A stretch of DNA of 58,202 nt from Fragilaria crotonensis (GCA_022925895.1 JAKSYS010000388.1:1-58202); one strand, 5' to 3'; shown: positions 20,619-31,736, counted from the first letter of the stretch. A program made the numbers and translations. Notes: generated from the letters alone by a model not told the origin.

Positions 20619-23600
20619 ATGGCACCGCAGTCAGTAACCGCAGAAATCAAACCGTCGCGCTCTGTAATGGTGCGCTCGCTGCGACGGAGACTGTGGAAAG
20701 CCCTGCAGGAAGAAGATGTTGGAACTGCCATGCGAGCATACACGGCAACTAAAAGTGACTACGATCGTTGGCTCGATGAAGAACTTTTCCACCAAGAACG
20801 TCCCCGAGTTGGAGAAGGCGAAAGTAAAGACCAGATTCAAAAGGTAAGAAAATTTTTCGAGACATAAATTTTTCTCAGCTTCGTGACTCTTCTAATGGAT
20901 GCACAGGAGCGCCGTGACCATCATTCCTTGTCCATTAAAAAAATTGGCGCGTTCGTGAAAGGTTCTCGTAGGGCGAGCTCAAAGCGTGCTGTGGAGTCGA
21001 CAAGCAGCAAACGGGATCTTGCGTTGGAATCGCGCAATCTAGCTTTTGCTCAAGCCAGAAAATTGCAACTCCTTGATGACACGGTGGATTCCATTGGTTC
21101 ATCTCGTCCCATCTTGCAGTCGATGCTTCACCCCAACGACCAATTTGTACGTGATGATTACTATGGACCATATGATTCCTATGACGTGGAGTTGCTCTCG
21201 CCCCCGAAGTCCGATACGAAGCAGGAGACAAATATGATTTTGAAGAGAACGCGACCCCGCCTCGCTGGATTGATGCCATGGAGATCAGGGCACAAATTTG
21301 ATTTGAGCCCTTCAGCTGAATTGTTTCTCCAGGACGGACGGGAGAATCAAGGAGAGAGAAAAACCGGATGAAACCGTGACCACCCTGCTGCACGAAGCAT
21401 GCCGCTTAGCACATCCTGAGTTTGTTCGTTTGTTGTTAAGTCAAGGGGGAAATCCAAATGATCGCAATGGTCAACAACGGACAGCGTTGCATATGGTAAC
21501 CGGAGGGGTACTTGAATACGAGACAAAGTTCCTCGCAGCGTCAGATGTTGGTATTCGAAGGCCGCATGTCGTTTTGAATGCCAACGATGCTGATAACGTG
21601 GATGACGGCAAGATACATAAAATGGCTGCGCGTGCCGTGAACCGATTGTTCCTTAAATCAAAGGAAAAGGACGCTGCAGGAATGCCGCCGAGAAGTTATC
21701 CCATTTCATCACCTTCAGATTGTTCATTGGATACATATACATCGCAACGACTTGACACGCTTCTCACTATTCTCTCCTGGTCTCACCCTGACGATAATAC
21801 CCGTGCTGCCGGAGAAGGACCGACAATCAATTCTGTAGACCTGCGCGGTCGAACTGCGTTGCATTACTCGGCAGAATTGGGACGAACGGACATGTGCCTA
21901 ACAATTTTAACGAGTTTTGAAGCCATTTTGACGATCGTAGATGACGCCGGCCAAACCCCTGGGGAACTTGCAGCAGAACAAAACCATCCAGACCTTGCTG
22001 CGCAACTGGAAGCCCGAGCGCTGCTGTATGCAGATCCTTCTGGCCTTGACGAAGACCTTTTTGCAAACGTCTGGGAGAATTCATCGGACGATCAAGCAAG
22101 CATAGACAGCGATCGAAAGTTAAAGAAGAAAAAGAGACGTACAGCTCACTCCAAGTTGGTACCACCCTTTTCCTGGTTCGAAACCTGGACAATTGAGAAG
22201 GTTCGCCTAGAGCGGCTCTCCCGATCGGTCGCGCTGCTTGGTCAAATGAAAGATGCTCTAACGTCCAGCCAAGAGCTCAGGGAATCAATGGAGTTCATGT
22301 TTAATCATGGTTTGCACGATTCAGGTGATGTGGGCGTTGTGGTTGTCAGTGAGAATGACACTATTATTTCAGACGAGGGCAGCACGGCGGTAGCCGCTGA
22401 AGAAGTTACCATGACCAAAAGGACTTTTTTAAACTCCGAGTCCAATCCTGCTCGCACAGAAACGAATCCTCGTTCTGTGCCCAAAATGGTTGTCATCGAC
22501 GCAGCGTCTCAATGCGCGTCCGATACGACGACTGATGAAAGCACGCCTCCCCCTGTTGAGTTGTCACAAGTAAGTGCACACAAGGATAAACCAGCTCCAA
22601 TATCGCAATCCTTCTTGAGATCGCAGGATTGCGATTGGGGATCGAACTTTCATGATAGCACTGCTCATCAGCTTCCGCCTATGTTGGATAAATCACAGAC
22701 AAAACCTGTTTCCGAAGCAACCAAAGCGGTGAGCGAGTATGAGATGCTCTCGACAACGCTCCAACTGGTTCATGTTGAAAAATTTGCTGCGTTCCATTCA
22801 TGGAACGCTGAAGAGTCTTTAAAGGTTTTCAAGGAAGATCCCATCGAGGCACTCAAATCTGCAGGAGTTGACTTGCCAACTGGTACAGACTCGTCTGCTT
22901 GTGACAAGAATGATGACCCAACGTCAACACTTACGTGCTTGATCTGTTGCGATGATATGGATGGGACATCAGATGATTGGGTTGAACTTGCTGGTTGTGA
23001 CCACGCATTTTGTGCTGAATGCCTAGGTGATTACGTTGCAGAGTGTTCGAAATCGAAGGAATTTGGGGTCACGATCAAGTGCCCTCATCATGAGTGCACG
23101 GCGTTGATGTCATTCGAGGAAATTAAAAGGTTGGCTCCCAGTCTGGAAGTTTACGAGTCCCTGCAGAAGGCTTCCGACGAGATGTTTGTCGCCGCAGCCG
23201 AAGACCTTTGTTTCTGTCCACATCCGGGCTGCGACCGGATTGTCCGGAGAGTTCTTCCTTCTTTCGTGCTTTCCGCTAAACTTGACCGCAATCTCATCAA
23301 CCTTTGTGGCGCTGCCTGCGCAGGCGCTCATGCGTCTTGTGAGGAAGGTGGCTGTCCCTTGACGTACGACGGCGTTCCAGATGCCAACTATGGACTGACT
23401 GTCAATGCTGTACAGCCGAAGAAGCCGCATCGGTTTTGTTTCTCGTGTAGTTCGCAAACCATACATTGGCCAATAAACTGCGACGCTCTTGAGCAGTGGA
23501 AGGAGAAGATAGCAAACGAAATTGGAGAAGTCGAGGACGGGGAGGAGCCTGTTGACGGGGTCAACTTCAACGATGTTGCGCAACGGCTGTGGATGAAGGC

Positions 23601-24849
23601 GAACACCCGACCTTGTCCGAAATGCAAGGCGCCGATTGAGAAGAATGATGGTTGTAACCATATGACGTGCAGCAATCGGAACTGTCGTCATGAGTTTTGT
23701 TGGATATGCCGCGAAGACTGGAAGATCCACAACACCGAGACGGGTGGTTTCTTCAGATGCAATCGTTGGCAGGCTGATGACAACCATAATTACTACGACT
23801 CTGATCCTCCAGAACATCGAGCGCCGGCAGGAAACAGCACGTCAGATCCTTTAGAGTCGCCTGAATTTAGTTATGGGACAGCCCTTCATTCGTCGCGTGT
23901 TGCGTGGCAGAAGTCAAAAGACATGGGACTGTTCTTGCACAATTATCGTCGCTGGACAGCCCACGCTGAGAGTGCGGCACTAGAACGACAAATGGCAGAT
24001 ACCGTATGCATGCGATTAGCGCCCGTCGTCGAAGCTGCAATTGATTTCAATGGTCAACATGATTTCGACTTCCGCGGAAAGGGCTTGTCATTCATACATG
24101 ACGCCTTCATTGAGCTCTTAGAATGTCGGTCGCTGCTGCAGCATAGCTATGCATTCGCCTTCTTTCGATATCCAATTAAGTATCATATTCGACGCGACCG
24201 CTTCACAAAGAGCAAGGAACGCGAGAAGCTGGGATTTGAACGGTTGCAGTCTGAATTAGAGATGTTGACGGAGCAATTGAGTGATATTGTGGCACGAAAG
24301 CACCTTCGAGCGACACAGACGCAAATAATGTTCTTGACGAAGAATGCTTGTCATAAACGAGGTGAATTTACTTCTCTCATGTTGTCACTTCTGAATGAAC
24401 AACTGAAGGAAGAAGCCAAGCGTGCATCGAGAGAGAAGGACGGGCCTGCGGTCAACCGTATCCGCCACGACGTGGGCTCAATATTTGATTTCGCTGCGGA
24501 GACCTCTGCTGCACGACGGTACCGTCATCATGATCACGTGTCGTCTCGACTCCGCAGACTGATGGAGGACCACCCACAGTCTAGGCGCTTTTTGCTCCCA
24601 GACTCAGACGACGATGATGATTTCCGGTTACCCTCACGAAGTTTCAGAACGCGCGTCGCCGAGGAGGATGCTGTGCAAGCTGAACTCTTTCCTGGGACAT
24701 TTCCTGGGGCGTACTTCCAATTCGATCGTCGTGACATGCGCACCAGTGACGATGAACCTCCCAGATTTCAGGACTGGGCATGCAGCGAGTGTACGTATAT
24801 GAATGCTGGGGGGCGCCGTTGCGCGATGTGTGGAACGTTTAGAAGGTAG
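20619..24849 (+). CDS. Ariadne-type RBR E3 ubiquitin ligase with ankyrin repeats and C-terminal RanBP2 zinc finger
   Basis: Exon 1 is 20619-20843 (ATG in AATATGGCA). A 63-bp intron 20844-20906 has GTAAGA and CACAG ends. Exon 2 from 20907 changes frame at an A run near 21360, then stays open to 24849 (about 1,380 codons in all). Ankyrin units: TLLHEACRLAHPEFVRLLL and RTALHYSAELGRTDMCLTIL. RBR module: RING1 from about 22936 (CLICCDDM ... CDHAFCAECL), an IBR with CPHPGCDRIV and, after an unusual insertion of about 55 residues, FCFSCSSQTIHWPINC; then Rcat CPKCKAPIEKNDGCNHMTC, whose GCNHM cysteine is the catalytic thioester residue in HHARI. An Ariadne-like helical region follows, then a Ser/Asp-rich stretch and a RanBP2 finger (WACSECTYMNAGGRRCAMC). 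It transfers ubiquitin by a RING/HECT-hybrid mechanism. Targets are unknown. Confidence 0.85.
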
Positions 24850-24907
24850 GGGATCGAGGTTATTCTCATATAGTGTGTCTATTGCCCTAGCGATTTATGT
24901 TATTGTA

Positions 24908-25847
<940 letters not shown>

Positions 25848-26144
25848 TGACAACAACAGAAAGAAGGATCGAGAAATGTATTATTATGGATCACAAGTTC
25901 CTGTACCAGGCTCCAGGTGCTAGGTATCGACGTCTTCGATGCTTATTAGTGTTGTTGATGTGGACGTGCAGACAACGACGTCAAGGAAAAGGCAAAAAGA
26001 TAGGACTCCTACCAAAACGACCACGTACGTGATGTCGCCTTGTCCAAAATCATGCTTCTTGTGTTTTGTCTTGTTGTATCATATGTCGTCTGTCCATATG
26101 TCATATTCGCAAGCACACTGATTGGATACGAGTATACGGTACTG
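25848..26144. other. Upstream region of fabG
   Basis: About 300 bp without a gene; it holds the fabG 5' region and leads into the minisatellite. I see no recognisable regulatory motif. Confidence 0.4.
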
Positions 26145-26682
26145 GAGTACAGAGTACAGAGTACAGTACAGAGTACAGTACAGAGTACAGTACAGAGTAC
26201 AGTACAGAGTACAGTACAGAGTACAGTACAGAGTACAGTACAGAGTACAGTACAGAGTACAGTACAGAGTACAGTACAGAGTACAGTACAGAGTACAGTA
26301 CAGAGTACAGTACAGAGTACAGTACAGAGTACAGTACAGAGTACAGTACAGAGTACAGTACAGAGTACAGTACAGAGTACAGTACAGAGTACAGTACAGA
26401 GTACAGTACAGAGTACAGTACAGAGTACAGTACAGAGTACAGTACAGAGTACAGTACAGAGTACAGTACAGAGTACAGTACAGAGTACAGTACAGAGTAC
26501 AGTACAGAGTACAGTACAGAGTACAGTACAGAGTACAGTACAGAGTACAGTACAGAGTACAGTACAGAGTACAGTACAGAGTACAGTACAGAGTACAGTA
26601 CAGAGTACAGTACAGAGTACAGTACAGAGTACAGTACAGAGTACAGTACAGAGTACAGTACAGAGTACAGTACAGAGTACAG
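26145..26682. repeat. Perfect 12-bp minisatellite (GTACAGTACAGA)n, about 44 copies
   Basis: From 26161 to 26682 the unit GTACAGTACAGA repeats without a single visible mismatch; a few degenerate units (GAGTACAGAGTACAGAG) precede it. Because the unit is a multiple of three with no stop, all three forward frames and one reverse frame are open for over 200 codons (Val-Gln-Ser-Thr repeats and others). These are artefacts of the repeat, not genes. Confidence 0.97.
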
Positions 26683-26735
26683 CGCCGAGCTCCCAGTCTC
26701 CGATTTAAGTGCAAGGTACAGTACCTGGTACTGTA

Positions 26736-26740
26736 CCAGG
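26736..26740. repeat. Target site duplication CCAGG (left side of element 2)
   Basis: CCAGG is repeated at 38485-38489, exactly outside the two LTRs. Confidence 0.9.
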
Positions 26741-27333
26741 TGTTAGGAATCTACCGTCACTCTGTCACACTGTCTCTCGTATTACTGTAAGGTTAAACAC
26801 CATACGGTAATACAATAGACAGTCCATTATTTTTCTTAGTCTGTCCGTGACCCGTTCCCGTAGAATGCTACGGATCAGAACCTGGTACTACCGGTCTGCA
26901 ACACAAAACTATTTGAATTTACTTCCTATGTAATTCAAATCATGAGTGTTGTTGATAACTTCAACAACACTCTTTTTACTATGGACAACACTTCCCAAAC
27001 ACCACTCAGGAAGTGGGACTAAGACAACACTTCATTTGTGAGACTCCAACTAATGTTGCAAGTCTCACCTTCATTTTTCATTCCAATTCATCTTATAATT
27101 TCCACAAACCAAAAACAGTAAAGGCCTTTACTAGTTAGCATCTACATTTCTACATCCTTGTATCAACAAATCTACCGCCATGGTGTATGTCTACAAAACA
27201 CCATCGCCCAAAGCTGGACGATCCGTCAGGTTCGCTTCCTCACCCGTCAAGTCCAACGTTAGACTTCTGGGTCCTACTAACCTTAAGTCTACCGTCGGCC
27301 AGTACTCGTGTACCGATCACACGAACACTGTCA
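26741..27333 (+). repeat. 5' LTR of element 2
   Basis: Starts TGTTAGGAATC, ends AACACTGTCA, 593 bp. It contains a 13-bp-arm inverted repeat around 26943-26973 (GTGTTGTTGATAAC / TTCAACAACAC) and a strong-context ATG at 27180 that opens ORF-A. Confidence 0.95.
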
Positions 27334-27947
27334 TGGTTGCTCGCCTCGAACCACCGGTCCAAGGCTCTACCGTCGAGAGAAATTACTCGTCCGATCATTG
27401 GGCGAACCTTCGTACGGCCGTTAACAATTTGAGTTTAACTGCTATTAATTTCCCTCTCCTCACGGACTCGCCAGCAGCGAATTTAAACTCCCCATTGAAG
27501 AACAGAAGCTTCCCCAAGTCCACCATGAAGAACGCCATCCCGCCCACCCTTGCCCCTCGCATCTCTAGGTCCGCCCGTAAGGCCGAAGACCGCGATGCCT
27601 TCGACGATAACGTCGACGTCCGCGCCCCCATCGGCGCGAATCCTGTCCCTCCCGACACGCCCACCCATCCTGGCCTCTATCATGGAGCCTTAGCTTTCGG
27701 ATCTCCCAGAGGATCCAAGCATCAACGTGTCCACCGTTTTCCTTCTCCCAACACTACCCCTGATGACGATCAGGATCAACCAACCAAGAAGAAGAGGCGC
27801 ACCTCCATCAAGAAAGGTCCCAAGCCGCCTACCATGCCAACAATTCCGACGACAATTTCGACCAGATCATCCAGGAGGATCGCAACCTCCACTTCAACAG
27901 CGCAACAACAAGATTGCAGCTCCTTCTCCTCAGGGCACCAACATTAG
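27180..27947 (+). CDS. ORF-A N-terminus of element 2, starting inside the LTR
   Basis: ATG 27180 lies in CCGCCATGG, a strong eukaryotic start context, 154 bp before the end of the LTR. The first 51 codons (MVYVYKTPSPKAGRSVRFAS ...) are LTR sequence; the frame then passes through the primer-binding region into TVERNYSSDHWANLRTAVNN, RISRSARKAEDRDAFDDNVD and a basic stretch KKKRRTSIKKG that could act as a nuclear localisation or RNA-binding signal. After about 27815 the likely correct frame is another one (YHANNSDDNFDQIIQEDRNL). No known domain. It is not part of a standard Copia Gag-Pol. Confidence 0.7.
   Translation: MVYVYKTPSPKAGRSVRFASSPVKSNVRLLGPTNLKSTVGQYSCTDHTNTVMVARLEPPVQGSTVERNYSSDHWANLRTAVNNLSLTAINFPLLTDSPAANLNSPLKNRSFPKSTMKNAIPPTLAPRISRSARKAEDRDAFDDNVDVRAPIGANPVPPDTPTHPGLYHGALAFGSPRGSKHQRVHRFPSPNTTPDDDQDQPTKKKRRTSIKKGPKPPTMPTIPTTISTRSSRRIATSTSTAQQQDCSSFSSGHQH
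27334..27351 (+). promoter_or_regulatory. Candidate primer-binding site of element 2
   Basis: TGGTTGCTCGCCTCGAAC follows the LTR end directly, beginning with the TGG expected from a tRNA CCA end. I did not match it to a specific tRNA. Confidence 0.4.
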
Positions 27948-29509
27948 CCACAGGGCTACTACTCCAACCAAGATGGCTGCAAAGATGCAAGCCACTTCTC
28001 CAACTACTCCAACTACTTTAACCACTACGGATGACAACAAAAGGGCACTACTACTGAACCAGATGATCACACTACAAAGCATTATGCATCTACCAATGCC
28101 AACTACAAGGACATTGGACCTACAGATGATAATGAGGAGGACAGCAACAACCACAGGACTACAAGTACTACAACTACCAATATCAGCACCAAAAGTACTT
28201 TCAACAACATGGCACCAAAATCCACAACCAACGTCGCGCACTCCGATGCCGCCACCCAAACACCAACACAGGAACTCGTTTCGCCCCCTACGGTTTCCTC
28301 GAAGCGCAGGAATCGCGCTCGCAGATTTTATCCCCGTCGTCACCCTCGCACGTCGCGACCCCAAATCGATCCATACGACGATCCGACGTCGCTGCAACAC
28401 CTTTCCCAAACCATTTTGGAATCGATCGATGACACATTCCCCCAATTCTTCCCCCTACCTTTCGCTCCATCACGTCGACGCAGACGATTCGCGCCCGAGC
28501 TCGCTCGCACCTCCTCAGCTCGCCGATCCAAATTCTGATCATCATTTGCCAAATTTTCACAGCAACTTGAAGTGGGACGTCATCGACTTGGCTCGCTACA
28601 TTCGACAAATTAACGCATTCACCGAAGATGAGGTACCAATTAACACCTCCTATACCCTGGGAACGATCCAAGATGACGTTGACAAAGTCATCAGAGCAAC
28701 TGCCGACGAACATGTGAAGTCACTTCAAAACACACTCACCATGATCGCACATGCACTGGTACGCCACACCACGCGTTGCCAGGCGCCACAGTACAACCTT
28801 CTCAGCCACCACTCCAAATTTGAGCGAATTCGAAGCGACAGATCTCGAGAAACGACTGTTCAAAGTTCTAAGAGTCATTTCGGCACTTTGGTGGGTGCCG
28901 ACAACTCAGCAGACTCGCGACTCAAAACTATGACGTCTGATGAGAACAGTGATAACGGCTCTGCTACCCCGCAATTTTGTACTGATTTTTCCCCGATTGA
29001 CCCAGAAATCCCGGATTCCCCCCAAAACTCCCACAGCTACCTCGCCCACGTTCTACGAACTATACCCCGAGTACAGCCCCTGCTCTTTTCCGGAATCCGA
29101 TCCCGAACCAACTCGCGACGACAACTCAACAACCCTCGATTCCGTTTCAAAATTTTCCACGTCAAGTCCGATTCCTGACGTCGTTTTGGAGATTTCCGAT
29201 TCTGTGAAACGTCCCGTTAACGGTCCTAACGCATCGCTCTCGTACTGTGCTGCCGTTGACACGGGAAACGCAGCTACTGTCGTTCGTACCGCGGTTTCCT
29301 CCCCCAACCCACAACAATGGGCCTGCAGAGCCCACAATCCGACCGTTTCCTCTGAGACTTTGACCTATTTGGATGTTCAGCACCCTGTCCCAATCAAATT
29401 GGAAGATTTGCCAAGCTCCCAAGCTGATGATGCCGATGTTTTCCTTGCCGATCATTGTTACTCCTGCAGTAATAATGACTCAACTAGGAAACTGTTAACT
29501 TTATCCTGA
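27948..29509 (+). pseudogene. ORF-A middle segment of element 2, including the block diverging from element 1
   Basis: The frame ending at 29178 and an overlapping one ending at 29509 share the coding signal. From MAAKMQATSPTTPTT the protein is Thr/Asn-rich, then has ARRFYPRRHPRTSRPQIDPY, DPTSLQHLSQTILESIDDTF, LKWDVIDLARYI and INAFTEDEVPINTS, then VRHTTRCQAPQY and a Ser/Thr/Pro-rich linker ending NPTVSSETLTYLDVQHPVPI, ADDADVFLADHCYSCSNNDS. Frames change near 28200, 28490, 28790 and 28990. Compared with element 1 the block from about 28015 to 28736 is heavily substituted; flanks match almost base for base. Confidence 0.75.
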
Positions 29510-29561
29510 TGCCGACCCAGATCCGCTACCAGAAGTTGCAAACGACCCTGATCCCGAACCA

Positions 29562-30965
29562 ATGGACATTGTGGAGGATGATCTTGACAATAATGGCGAC
29601 GCTAACCGAGATATTGGTGAACCTAATGAGGTACCAAGTGCAGCTATACAACAACTTGTCAGACTACTGCCTCCTCTGCGCCCTGCCCCACCGTTACGAT
29701 ACGCCAACCCCCTCGACGCCATTCATCACCACCCTTTTCGGATGTTCCAACACTTCCATCACATTCCGTCACGCGACCTGTTTTTCACCGAGGCAATGCT
29801 AATGGACACAATCAACGGCACGATTCACCTTCGCGACCTACCGCTTTGCGTTCGCACAAGTGCAACTATATCTGCCTTTTGCATCAACACACTCGCCGAC
29901 CCACCCGAACTCAACATCATCCGTGGCCTCGACAAGCACTTCATCCACCACATCCTACTTCACGTCATACGCAACCACATGTATATCGACGAACTGATCT
30001 CCGGCACCAACATCCCACTTCTGAATGTACGACCCGATAAACTCCTGCTCCTACGTAGCATGAAGCACACCCTCAATCGCGCTACCAACATGGTCGTCCA
30101 ACACCTCAACGAACAGCAACGCTCCCAGTTCCTGCCCCGCCGAACTCCCCGAGCATTCAGCGACATCGACGACGCGTTCCACGACGACCCCCCAGACTGT
30201 CCGATGGAAACACGATGCGCAGTCGCCATCATCTACGCGCTCAGATTACTATACATCACGCATCACCGCAACTATTTCAACCGCGACCATGGACTAGCTG
30301 AGCACTATTTTTACCCGGACCATCTCTTCGCAATCGCAAAGGAAATCAAATCAACTGCCGCCGCTCTAAGTCTCCTTCCCGATACAACAACCTTCAACCT
30401 CCTGCCCCGTTTTGTTCACGATGCCTTTGACGAAGTCGACGACCTATTCCCCGGAACATCCCTTGGCCACCGTTCTGATCAATATTATCGCGACAAACTG
30501 CCCTATCTCCAAACGGAATTCGAACTCGTGCAACCTTATGTAACGGACTACATCAATTCTTTCCCGACGCCATCCACCGAAGCCAAAGAGATTGCGTCTG
30601 ACCGCGCCTGCGAATTGATTAACGTCGCCCTTTTTCAACATGCTATCATCCATCGTATGTCAAAGAAGCGTTCCAAGCAACCTGAACTCAACAACAACCA
30701 AGTTTTCATTGGCAACCTCCCCCCTGCAGACATGTTCCTTTCCAGTTTTGCTACCTGCTACCCAATGATCACCAAACCTTCTGATGTCCAACTGACCTTT
30801 GACAATGTTACTGAAGATACTTTGGCCATCAATCATGTGATTTGCAATCCCCTCATCCTTCAGGAGCTCATCGCCATGAACCGATTCGACAGCGATCCCT
30901 TCAATACATGGAGATTTACAACCGCCTCACCCGATAGCGACCGACACCGTCAACGATTCAATTGA
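29562..30965 (+). CDS. ORF-A central domain of element 2 (unclassified, intact 467-codon frame)
   Basis: The longest clean ORF-A frame. After an acidic lead (MDIVEDDLDNNGDANRDIGE) it encodes a compact, probably alpha-helical protein rich in His, Leu and Asp: HHHPFRMFQHFHHIPSRDLF, INGTIHLRDLPLCVRTSATI, LDKHFIHHILLHVIRNHMYI, LRSMKHTLNRATNMVVQHL, ETRCAVAIIYALRLLYITHH, KLPYLQTEFELVQPYVTDYI. There is no transmembrane segment, signal peptide, zinc motif or polymerase motif that I can recognise. The sister copy (13887-12758) is nearly identical in sequence, so the protein is under the same history as gag-pol. An envelope is unlikely given the lack of membrane segments; a Gag-like, RNA-binding or accessory role is possible. 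Confidence 0.7.
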   Translation: MDIVEDDLDNNGDANRDIGEPNEVPSAAIQQLVRLLPPLRPAPPLRYANPLDAIHHHPFRMFQHFHHIPSRDLFFTEAMLMDTINGTIHLRDLPLCVRTSATISAFCINTLADPPELNIIRGLDKHFIHHILLHVIRNHMYIDELISGTNIPLLNVRPDKLLLLRSMKHTLNRATNMVVQHLNEQQRSQFLPRRTPRAFSDIDDAFHDDPPDCPMETRCAVAIIYALRLLYITHHRNYFNRDHGLAEHYFYPDHLFAIAKEIKSTAAALSLLPDTTTFNLLPRFVHDAFDEVDDLFPGTSLGHRSDQYYRDKLPYLQTEFELVQPYVTDYINSFPTPSTEAKEIASDRACELINVALFQHAIIHRMSKKRSKQPELNNNQVFIGNLPPADMFLSSFATCYPMITKPSDVQLTFDNVTEDTLAINHVICNPLILQELIAMNRFDSDPFNTWRFTTASPDSDRHRQRFN

Positions 30966-31602
30966 CTTCCTCCCCATTTCGAATACATCCTATTCCGAGT
31001 TGTGCAACTGCTTCATCCCAAAGACCCAACTGGCATTATCAGAGAGAACTACCCACCTACCAATGTTGTTATTTTCCAGGGCTCCCCTCCAAGCTCCCAC
31101 CTACTGCTTTGGCTCCCCAACTGAAATTGCTATCCCTACTCCAACAACTGGTGCCTTTCCATCAACCTTGACCATTCTGGAGATCCCATCATTGTCAACA
31201 ATATTTCTGGTGAAGCCTACAATCGTTCCACAGTTCAACGCCTCTTTCGGACCCAGACTGCCAAACCAATTCATCCTGATCAAGTTAATGACCCGGATTG
31301 GATACCACGCCACACTGCCGATTTACGTCGCCACCCCGATGCCGACTTGTACCACGTTGCCTGCGACCCCAAACGCATCCCGTTTTCCTTGGCTGTCCGC
31401 TTGATTCCAGTTTATACCACAGGCCCCAGTGGACAGACTATTTATCAAGCATGGGCTCTTCCACACCTTAACGATGCCCTCCGCGACCCTGAGCTGCAAC
31501 TATTCAACAATTTCCTCTCTTACTACCACACTGCAAAGGAAAACCACCCTGAGTTCCCATTCATTGATCTCATGGGATCTGATTCACCTGTTCCAAACTA
31601 TG
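30966..31602 (+). pseudogene. ORF-A C-terminal part of element 2
   Basis: Coding signal continues in two frames: LLHPKDPTGI-type sequence near 31010, then, from about 31347 in one frame, MYHVACDPKRIPFSLAVRLI, TTGPSGQTIYQAWALPHLND, QLFNNFLSYYHTAKENHPEF, ending at PNYG where a GTGAGT donor-like site occurs. No family recognised. Confidence 0.6.
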
Positions 31603-31736
31603 GTGAGTCTAGTTCACAATGTTTACATTATCCTGGTTGTTATGCTGGTTACTTACCTCTTTCTATCTGTGACAGTCTAAGCTGTCCCAATCAGATAGAA
31701 TCAGTTGCAAGTAACAATATAATTACCTTTCAACAG
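31603..31736 (+). promoter_or_regulatory. Splice-like spacer between ORF-A and gag (possible intron)
   Basis: The segment begins GTGAGTCT and ends TTTCAACAG, 134 bp, and is richer in G and T than the strongly C/A-biased coding sequence on both sides. It includes a small hairpin (GACAG TCTAAG CTGTC) near 31669. If removed, the ORF-A frame ends at once (GGA TAA TAG), so splicing would fix the ORF-A C-terminus. Element 1 has the same boundaries at about 12033-11900. Inference only. Confidence 0.35.

Noticed and set aside
3970..24849. Functional ubiquitin gene cluster (UBL-STI1, RBR ligase, OTU protease)
   Set aside because: The genes are far apart, separated by retrotransposons and unrelated genes, and eukaryotic gene order gives little functional evidence.
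26145..26682. Possible CRISPR-like array
   Set aside because: Units are continuous with no spacers, and the sequence is eukaryotic. It is a minisatellite.
26040..26790. Four overlapping frames of more than 200 codons with simple four-residue repeats
   Set aside because: They are produced by the 12-bp repeat, which has no stop codon in four frames. No start context or flanking coding signal supports a gene.
27334..27360. tRNA-like end (TTCGAGG after reverse complement) at the primer-binding region
   Set aside because: The distance from the TTCGA motif to the CCA end is six bases too short for a real tRNA T-arm plus acceptor stem. No tRNA gene is called.
29562..30965. Envelope glycoprotein in the extra module
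   Set aside because: No signal peptide, transmembrane segment or Cys-rich ectodomain can be seen, and its place before gag is wrong for known env-like ORFs.
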